NCBI GenBank assembly: GCA_037576215.1
Contig: JBANDB010000015.1
Span: forward strand, 2,294,001 to 2,358,000
Origin: Armillaria gallica
Lineage: Eukaryota; Basidiomycota; Agaricomycetes; Agaricales; Physalacriaceae
Reading direction: 5' to 3'
Length of the DNA stretch: 64,000 nucleotides
The position numbers were made by a program, and so were the translations under genes. Every line of letters starts with the position of its first letter. Position 1 is the stretch's first letter. A model generated the notes under the pieces. That model had not been told where the DNA came from. It ran no database searches and saw nothing but the letters and a program-made list of their open reading frames with translations. Shown here piece by piece: positions 56,272 through 64,000 of this stretch.

Positions 56272-57125
56272 CTTTCCGCGTCACCTTCTCTGGGCATCAT
56301 GCATCAGCGCTCAGCGATGGAGTAGAAACGAAAAGACAAGTGTAGCATGAGTGTCCATGTTCGAGTGGGGGGAACGGATGACACGTATGACGCGGTCAGG
56401 TACCGTTAAGCGTTGTTCACTGGTATGTTTTCATGATGCGGGGAACCGAGCAAGCTAGCATCATTCGAAAATAGTCCCTTATCACGGCGTCAGCCTCCTC
56501 CGACCACCGTTGCCAATGAATGGGCTCGTTCGGGCCAACATATGCAGTCATGAGGTCACAAGGAAGACATTTTATTGAAGATGATCTTGTGCCTTGGGCG
56601 GTATTTGGTATTCCCCGACGCCTTCCCACCTCTGTCATTGGCTGGATGGCCATTGGCGATACCATTTGAAGATGACTGATTCCATGCAATGTAGCATCGA
56701 GAGACTATCGGACTCTTCTGATGCCTTCGTGGCGATGTCAAAGTGGTGTTGATTGAACATACAACCTGACTCGCCATGAATGGCTGAATCCGTCCTTCGA
56801 AGCATCCGGCGAGACTTAGAAGCCAGGGCACGAAGTCGATCCTAAATGAACGTTTCACGATTTCTGTATTCGGATACTTTTCAAGCATCATTTTCTGGCA
56901 GAACACTGACGCAAAGAATGGCGCCATACCTAGCTGGATGCAAGCTATATCTCAACCAACAAGAGCGAACTCTTTAAGAGTCCACCGGCTGAGGGATTGT
57001 ACCATCACACAATATGATATATATGCTCGCCCATTGATCACAAGGATCGGAACACAAACACGGTCGACAGGATCAATAATCCATGTCCGGTGGATCTGCA
57101 AGGGGCATCATCAGCATATAGAAAG
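56272..57125. other. Gene-poor region with possible coding remnants
   Basis: About 850 bp. A - strand frame at about 56417-56560 reads GPNEPIHWQRWSEEADAVIR and looks protein-like but cannot be assigned. It could be a tail of the neighbouring pseudogene or of another dead gene. Confidence 0.4.
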
Positions 57126-57810
57126 ATAACGAGACGTAAAACTCACGCACATCCGAGATATCCGCTGATGAATCCATGGTTTGTCAAGTACACCAGCTCT
57201 TCCGGCCACGGAGCCACAGAACGTCCGTGCTTCTTGCGGAACGTGCTACCATACACTTCCATCTCCGCCACGCTGATATCCAGCCCTTTCTGTACATCAT
57301 CTGGGAAGGCTTTCCTCGACTCCCTGGTGGACGTGGTTTCGCTTCCCCATGTTCGTCAACGAGTTCAGCATGGTGTAGTGCGATCCCTCTGGCTGCCTTT
57401 GCACATTCAACTCTAGACCCAGCCTCCCACCCCATGAAGTACCAAGGAACTGAGGAAGTCGAACCCGTCTTGGATACGCAAGTGCTCAAGAGGTTGACTA
57501 GTCTATTGATGAAAGGCTTGATAGGCCACAACGGCGATTTTGATGGGAGATGTGTCAAGCGAGAGTTTCCGATTTGGTCGTAGACGATAACTGGGGTGCA
57601 GAACTCGGTGGAGAGGTCCGAGAGGGGGAGGAGGTAGTCGTGGGAAAGACTTGGAGTAGTTGTCGATGAGATGGGCAGTTCGGTAAGTATTGAATAACTT
57701 CTTACCTAGGCTGCCGTGCGCCATCCAAAGGGGTGTACAACTATCGAGGTTACTGAAAACATGGCACAGTGCCTGGCACTCTTTCGTAATAGACAGAATC
57801 ATCAACATAA
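57126..57810 (-). pseudogene. Proline iminopeptidase-like (alpha/beta hydrolase) pseudogene
   Basis: Remnant of a proline-iminopeptidase / amidase of the S33 family. In successive frames the - strand reads CHVFSNLDSCTPLWMAHGSL (matching the PLVVLHGGPG oxyanion block), then LSHDYLLPLSDLSTEFCTPV, IVYDQIGNSRLTHLPSKSP, a damaged nucleophile region (VLHGVGGW), NVQRQPEG, DVQKGLD, and TFRKKHGRSVAPWPEELVYL. The frame changes several times, and the GxSxGG elbow Ser is not visible. The C-terminal third is missing. It is therefore a decayed gene. Confidence 0.6.
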
Positions 57811-58460
57811 ATCTTCGGCCAACGTTAGAGTGAGAAGACGAGAGACTGGGGACGCACAGAAATAATGGAAGCTCTCAATCACGCCGGATTGCCGAAAAAC
57901 TCTCGAAAAGACCATCCTATGCATGATAGTCAGCCTTTAAGGAGACGCGTAGATAAATAAGGACGCACGGTATGGACACATGGTCATCATCACGAACCAT
58001 CCAAAAGCATATTCATGGGTCGACGACAGCGATGATGGGCCATTCGTACCCTCGACACGGCCTCCCGCGGTATACATCCCAACCATTGCTCTACGCTCCA
58101 AGCCCCAAGCTCGTCGCTAGGGTCTGCAGCTGGTTCATCGGAGGGCCGCCGTTCATTCCTGTGCTCGCCTTATGCGCATACATCGTAGTCATCCAAGGGC
58201 CATCGGGGTGTACCTACACAAATTCTGTTTGATTACTTTTTAGAATGAGAACACTGTACCAAATTCACCTCGAAGATCGCGCACGCCCAAGAAAAACAGA
58301 AGGTACATTTAGCTTGACGATGTTGCGCGTTCCGGGTTTCTATATGTCGGCAGCTCTTGATCAACAGACAGGAAATGGCCGTTGTGGCAGTAACGGCGAG
58401 GTGATAAAGGACGCTGTTGCCAACAATGAGCACTCGGCGCGATGGTGGTGGGAGGAAAGA
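57811..58460. other. Intergenic
   Basis: About 650 bp. The ORF at 57972-58232 lacks family features. Nothing else seen. Confidence 0.45.
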
Positions 58461-58467
58461 AACGGAT

Positions 58468-58697
58468 GTACACGGGTTTACATGGGTGTACACCCCGCTC
58501 GTCTGCACTCGATACCATAGGAAGACAGATGTGATCCAGTCCAGACAAGTGTGGTAGACACTGGTTTGACATTGGTTTTACATGACATTTGTCAGTGGAG
58601 AGACACCATGTACACAGGTGTACATCTGTGTAAACGCGTGTACATGGTAATACACCGGTGTACACGCATTTGCCGGTGTCTACATGGGTCTACACGG
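58468..58697. repeat. Minisatellite arrays 2 and 3, 10-bp unit
   Basis: Array 2 (about 58468-58496) has three units (TACACGGGTT, TACATGGGTG, TACACCCC). Array 3 (about 58608-58697) has about nine units in 10-bp register (TACACAGGTG, TACATCTGTG, TAAACGCGTG, and so on). Same unit as at 54088-54170. Array 3 ends about 45 bp before the truncated dioxygenase copy. Confidence 0.8.
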
Positions 58698-58743
58698 AAA
58701 ACTGGCGGTTTTGTCCAGTATTTCCGGGTGTACAAGGGGCATA

Positions 58744-58989
58744 CTGGTCCGCCCTGTGCCGAACTTCCACTGGCTGCGACTGATTTTTCTGTTTTAGATA
58801 TCGGTTCGATCACCATTCTGTACAGCCAGCCCGTGGCGGCATTACAGATGCTCACATCCTCAGGGGAATGGAAATGGGTTAGACACTTGGAGAACGCGCT
58901 GGCATGTCTACCTTTGAAGTTAAAAGAAAATTTTCATTGCTGATGAAAAATAGGTGATAAATGCTGGAGACGCCCTCGAGTTCTTGTCG
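58744..58989 (+). pseudogene. 2OG-oxygenase pseudogene, 5' fragment
   Basis: Near-identical copy of about 52922-53174 of the intact oxygenase. It has GGGCATACTG, the T-rich intron end, ATATCGGTTCGATCACC, the GC-AG intron and the GCTGGAGACGCCCTCGAG exon. It begins after minisatellite 3 and stops abruptly at TTCTTGTCG (58989). The N-terminal half is absent. Confidence 0.85.
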
Positions 58990-61900
58990 CTCTGTGAAGG
59001 TGAGTTAGGATGAAAATCAACCAAGACTTTCAGTCTAATTTAGAATGATCCAGTAGCGGCGGAAGCCGGGTCCCCGATTCTTTCCTTTTTTAAATATCAA
59101 CAATTGTTGACTTTCTTGCGCCTTTTTCTTCCTGCTGCAGTAAGTAGTTACTACATGGGCTATTAATAAACAGATATGTCTTTGAAGGGTAAAATCATAC
59201 CTCGTTCGAAAAAGCTCGCTCAGTGGCGGCGAAGGCCGCCACCAGCTCGCATTTTCTCACTCGGTTTCTTAGTTATTCAAGTAAAGAATATTGGGAATAC
59301 TATGTACATAACCCTAACATAAGATATAGGATGAAAGAAGATGGGCAAGTGGGCAAGACAGGAGCCTCAAAGGCAGTGCACAATTACTACAAGTGATCAT
59401 AATCTGCAAATGGATCACAATGTGCAAATTTCGGTTTTTAGCACGTTTTAGCAAGTTGTTGGCTTCGGGGTTTTTTTTTGACATTTCAATGAATGTATAT
59501 AACTAATACTGTGCGGTCATTTTATTTGTAGGCGTAGAGGAAGCGTTTCGAGGCAGCAAAAACTGGCTGAAATCGGCCAAGTTTGTAAAGACCGGCTGCC
59601 TCCGGTTTCACACTTGTAGCAATGAACAGCCTCAGAATGACTTGGGTGCATGATTAAGGCTCATTGTAAGAGTTCAAAACAAAAAAATCCAAACCTATTG
59701 CTTGAGGGATGCACGAAAAATGAGAGATACATTGGATTCAGCGTTACAGAACGTGACAATTTCAATGTCCGGTATGCCGTTTTGGGGCGACAATGCAGTG
59801 CAACCGCGTTCCTTCTTGAGAAAGCCGCAGCCGGCATCGTCGGACTTACCATTTGACCGTGACGGAATTTTGCACATCGCGATTTTTTGACACTTGCACC
59901 TCGGCCACCGTCCGACACTTGCTCTACTTAATGAAATCCCCAAGGATTTTTAATTTAGCATTGGAACACATTTAAGAAGATACCTGTGTATTTCTCAAGG
60001 AAACGGAGCACAGGTGAGAGCTACAGAAAATCATCTATCAAAAATTTGCATTTCCCAACCACCCATAGTAAGACGAAAATCAAAGAAAGATGGAGGATGT
60101 GGGATTCCATAACAATAGCCAGCAACGTAGAAAGACACAAGCAAAGAGTATCAGCCCAACAAGGAGAAACGGAGAAGGAAGTGCTACAAAAAGGTGGTAA
60201 AGGTGGGCACCGGCAACCCCGCCAAAATTGGGCACTCTGAGCGATCCTCGATCAGGGTCCAAAATATACCAGTTTCATGGATGCACCTACTGCAGCTTGA
60301 GGGAGGAAGATTCATGACTACTTTTGCAGGAGTCTTTTACTCCGAAGATGATTTTACATGTATTCTTCGGAGCACTTTATTTTTTAGGCCTCATATAACC
60401 AAAGTTTCAGTGCATTTATGGCTTTAAAAGTGCTTTTAAAAATATGTGCCCCCAAAGAATACATGTATTTAATTTCAAAATAATATCCTGTAATTTTTTC
60501 GAAGTGATACAAGCAATGTGGAAGCTTGTACGAGGTGCATTTGGATGAGCAGTCCAAAGGCACTGCAAACAGAACCAAACAAACATGTCACTACTTTTCA
60601 TGCCTTTGCACACCTTTCAAGCATATGGAACACTTCATGGGGCATTGTTCTAACTCTCTAATATTCTGGTACCACAAAACAGCGATCTGTGCAGCAAAAA
60701 TCTCAATTCGCAAAGATCAAGGCTGCCCATCACATTTCTGATGAAATAGCAACAGGTCATAGATGTTGATGTTGATGGGCAGTATGACAGTGAAGAAGAG
60801 TTCTATTCCAGGTAAAATGGTGCAGCTATATTACTTAAACTTGTATGGAGCTTTACAAGGTGATAGGAGAGTCTATTGATAAGAGTTGAAGCAATTGACC
60901 TTAATTTGCCATCGAAATAGCCGAAAATGGGCTTAGTCAGCTCACGTTCCGGAACCGGGCGTTGCCGGTACCCACAACCAATAGGGAAAAATCGGAAAGA
61001 GAGGTTTTTTCAGCCACAGCGGCAATCAGCTTCAGCCACTCGGCATGACAGCCGAAGCGTGCCGGATGCTCGCCAATCACCACAAATTTGTAAGCCAACC
61101 CGGAGTATAGCCCCTGTCCAGACAGTTTGGCACTGCTCACGACCAGTTACGTTTTTCTACAACCCTCTGTCGTTTCCTCATCCTTCGGAAAGAATCGGGG
61201 ATAATGAGCCCGCTTTAGGATGCTTGTGGGCTGAATATCAACCAACGCTCGGTAGGCTGTTTTTCATCCTAAAATGGCCACTTTCAGCCTACGCCCGCCA
61301 GAACCGCTGGACCATGTCTTTGGATGATTTTCAGCCAACTGTAGGCTGCGTTCACAACCAGTATTATATTGATTTTCTATCCAATAATTGCATGAATGTA
61401 AACCAACATCTAGCAGATCACGCAGGGATAGTAAAAAAATCATTGCATTTGAGCTGAAAACTACGCTACATCATGACACCGTATGTAGGTAACAGTAATC
61501 TGACCACCTTTAAGAGCCCAGCGCTCAGCGAGTTCCATTTGACATCTTCCGTGACGCGTAACAAGGCCACGGGATGACCTGATACGTGGGATTTGAATGA
61601 CAGAAGCCAGTCGCAGGAAGCGTGGTGGCTCGCACACCAGAGATAGGAAATTGGTCATGATAACTATAACTTGCGAATCAGTAATACATAAGAGTGTAAA
61701 AAGAGGCGACACACTTGGAAGGCGACCTTGAGAGGATGTGATGCTGTACGACAATGTTAGCCAGGCGTGGGTTTTTGAAATGGAATGCCTACGGGCTTGC
61801 CGATGCCAATGTATTGAGGAATCCATGTGCGCTGGTGATAGCCCAAGTCCACGAAGTTGCGAACACCAGAAACTAGCAAGGAGACTATCAAGAATTCACA

Positions 61901-62445
61901 TAAGACCAAGAAGTAGCGTTCAGGCCGAGAGAACCCCCAGAGAGTAGGACGAGAATAAAGGATACCGGTGAACCAGCACCGTGGATGATAAAGGAGAAGA
62001 GCCAAGCATCAAGGAGTAGGCGGACTTTGAATTCGCGCCAAATCAACATTCACGTGATCCATTCGGAGTTCGAATGAACTTAGAGAAACTTTCGCTCAAT
62101 TCGCTTGCAGATTTGCGATTCGACTTTGCACTTACCGAGCGGCATCGCCGGCCACCTGCACTGCGGCCGTGTACATGTACTATTATTTAATACATATAAT
62201 GATTATAAAACACATTTACCTGTCTCAACCAATCTTTGGACGATGATCATCCTCTGAAAGGATGAAAATTCATCCTACAATATTCTCGGGCATCAGCCTA
62301 AGTCATCAACCAAAGGAAGATGAGAAATTATCCTACAAGTCCTACAAGATATCATCCAATATATAGGTTGAAGTGAAATCAACCAAATAGTATCCAACTC
62401 TAGAATGAAGGCTGCTAATCAACCTGATTATCAAACGGGCTGATT
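58990..62445. mobile_element. About 3.46-kb insertion inside the oxygenase pseudogene, unidentified
   Basis: Homology to the intact oxygenase stops at 58989 and resumes at 62446 (ATCGGTATATTTT). In the source gene these points are only 25 bp apart. The insert is AT-richer and has no recognisable transposase, integrase or reverse transcriptase. A hairpin GTGGCGGC-gaag-GCCGCCAC lies at about 59223-59242. A - strand frame at 60937-61140 (KFVVIGEHPARFGCHAEWLK) and another at 61461-62005 look protein-like but were not identified. Clear terminal repeats were not found by eye, so a non-autonomous element, a Helitron-like insertion, or a rearranged junction are all possible. Confidence 0.5.
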
Positions 62446-62520
62446 ATCGGTATATTTTTATCCTTGTCTGACTCGTTGTGTAGTGTTTCAGCCTTCCAAA
62501 GACCAAAGACGTGTCCTTTT
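62446..62520 (+). pseudogene. 2OG-oxygenase pseudogene, 3' fragment
   Basis: About 75 bp matching 53196-53280 of the intact gene: ATCGGTATATTT, TCTGACTCGTTGTGTAGTGT, and CCTTCCAAAGACCAA, with a short internal deletion. Homology is then lost. Confidence 0.65.
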
Positions 62521-62997
62521 ATAGTGAGAAACAGTTGTCATTACTTTTAAGCATACTGCTCTCGGAGTGGTGGTTCTTGCATTGTCCTGATGGATATTCG
62601 ATGACGTTGACGGGCGACGTTGATGAGTCTTAATCGAACATCGAGAACAAGACCATCATTAACGGACGCTGCGGCCTGGACGGTGAACTCGAAACGTTCA
62701 CCAGCAGCTGCACAAACTCCCGGGCTCGAAGTCAGCAAAGACACTTAAATACTCGAAGGGATGGGCAAGGAATCAAGGAACGTAGAACATGAGGATCGGA
62801 CACGTAGTATGGTGACGTGAAGGTGAATTTTCTCCGCACCGATGACCTGGAACCGTACAATCTGTGGTGAAAACAAAGCGACTAGAGCATGAAGTTCTTC
62901 CTCCGTGAAAAACCATCCATAATGCAAGCTCGGTCGCCTCTGCCCGATACCCAGTCTCTCCCACCGCTAAGGGCAAAAAAAGATGTCGAGTGGCTAT
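62521..62997. other. Intergenic, 3' of the right-edge P450
   Basis: About 480 bp. Overlapping - strand ORFs at 62547-62976 have no recognisable family and no signal peptide. They may be remnants. Confidence 0.4.
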
Positions 62998-64000
62998 TCA
63001 TAACGTCGCCCCATCTTTGGCTTCTTCCATCTTGACCCACAATCCACCCTAGCAGAGAATGTCAAACCAACCTTTTTCATATATAGACCCCTAGAAATTT
63101 TACCTTTGCGTATATCGTGATGGTTATACCAAACATAATCTTGTCCCTGCCTTTGGTCGTCCTGGGCGCTGGGGTCCAGCTGGCCGGAGGTATGCCTTCT
63201 GCAGGTTGCGCATCTTGAGCAAGGCTGAACGACGAGAAATTCTGTAAGAGTCGGATGAGGTAGTACGAAGCCTCATTGTAGGCAAACTGGGGAGTAGCAT
63301 TAGTACTCTGTTGGTGGCCGAATACGAACGCCCTCACCTGTTGACCGAGGCAGATTCTGGGACCCGCATTGAAAGGTAGAAAGATGTAAGGGTTAGGAGT
63401 CAAATATTTCTGCAATCGGCTATCGATAAACCTATCCGGGTCGAATTCAAGGGCTGAGGTCCGGGTTAGGATTGTATAAGTGGAAGGATATCATATACCC
63501 TACCATCTGGTCCCCACAGATCTGTACGCCGGTGCATCAGAAACACAGAGTAGGTCAACCTGTTATAGCGCAATGAGAGGTGTGTCTAGTCTCCAAATGG
63601 TAGAATAATAGAATACTAACAGGGTATCTCGGGTGACATAGTAAGGTGGGCGACCCTTGTTTGGAAGGGTAGTTGAAACCGCGGATACCCTATCACACAA
63701 ACCAGCTTATAAGAAGTATTAGAAAGAGGCGACGATACATCTTACCGCCCGTTTTCTGGGCTACAGATGGACGTCAGTGAATTGTGAAGTTCAAAACGGC
63801 CAGTTGACATACACAGTTGCATACAGCCGCAAGGTTTCTAGATAATGCCGTCAATGAAAACGTGTAGGTGTCTGTAATAAACTACTGCACCATTGAGAAA
63901 GGCCCGTAAATACTTCATATCACGAATGTCCTCGTATGTCGGCCGTCTGTTGCCAACTTTTCCCAGAATTTCGGACCGTAAACGAGTGACCATGTCCGGA
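62998..64000 (-). CDS. Cytochrome P450 (CYP63-like), 5' partial at window edge
   Basis: C-terminal part of a second P450, running off the right edge. Read from 64000 leftward: [45 protein letters not shown] (ExxR), [73 protein letters not shown] (haem Cys), then via an intron [20 protein letters not shown]. The last intron (about 63050-63100) leads to [16 protein letters not shown], stop TGA 62998-63000. The LWGPDA...[19 protein letters not shown] pattern is that of the membrane-bound CYP63/CYP5037-type P450s of basidiomycetes, often alkane, fatty-acid or xenobiotic oxidisers. Introns are short GT-AG; no frame break in the visible part. Confidence 0.88.

Noticed and set aside
59223..59242. 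Helitron 3' hairpin
   Set aside because: The hairpin is strong, but no CTRR end follows and it lies near the left, not the right, junction of the insertion.
1..64000. CRISPR array, phage, integron or bacterial operon
   Set aside because: The whole window has eukaryotic intron-rich genes. The only regular short repeats are contiguous 10-bp minisatellites without spacers.

Overview
The window looks like nuclear DNA of a mushroom-forming basidiomycete (Agaricomycete). Genes are broken by many GT-AG introns of about 45-60 nt. Recognisable families are typical of that group: P450s, F-box proteins, an aminoglycoside-phosphotransferase-like kinase family, a GH71 alpha-1,3-glucanase, an auxin-efflux-carrier homologue, a LOG-type phosphoribohydrolase, and a Fet3/Ftr1 iron-uptake pair. 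No CRISPR, plasmid or bacterial operon structure is present. Exon structures were rebuilt by eye from splice sites and frame continuity, so gene ends are usually firmer than internal boundaries.

Layout. 1-11.9 kb is a dense block of metabolic genes: a TauD-like dioxygenase (5' cut by the window), an AEC-type carrier, a multipass membrane protein, a Zn2Cys6/coiled-coil protein, a LOG enzyme, an alpha/beta hydrolase and an atypical SDR. 12-23.6 kb is more plastic: a retroelement zinc-finger remnant, a secreted Ser/Thr-rich protein, a JmjC-type protein flanked by two decaying copies of one kinase-like gene, and a CWC15 spliceosome pseudogene split by a 644-bp hAT-like MITE with an 8-bp target duplication. 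24-34 kb holds a secreted alpha/beta hydrolase, a GH71 glucanase, an F-box gene, a classical SDR and a decayed F-box gene. 35-39.7 kb is a reductive iron-uptake pair, multicopper ferroxidase (FET3) and iron permease (FTR1), both on +. 40-48.5 kb has a small acidic secreted protein, the second Ser/Thr-rich paralogue, a small forkhead-like protein, an unknown gene with an inverted partial copy, and a small membrane protein. 49-53.5 kb has a P450 (one apparent frameshift) and an intact 2-oxoglutarate oxygenase. 53.6-62.9 kb is repeat-rich: 10-bp minisatellites, tRNA-like sequences, a secreted Ala-Pro repeat pro-protein, a proline-iminopeptidase pseudogene, and a second dioxygenase copy split by about 3.5 kb of foreign-looking DNA. 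The window ends inside a second P450 on the - strand.

How genes fit together. The clearest functional unit is FET3-FTR1 (high-affinity iron uptake at the plasma membrane). The P450 plus 2OG oxygenase could be part of an oxidative secondary-metabolism locus, but no backbone synthase is visible. Candidates for unusual biology are the secreted repeat pro-protein at 55.5-56.2 kb, the Ser/Thr-rich paralogue pair, and a LOG gene whose start codon appears to be created by splicing.
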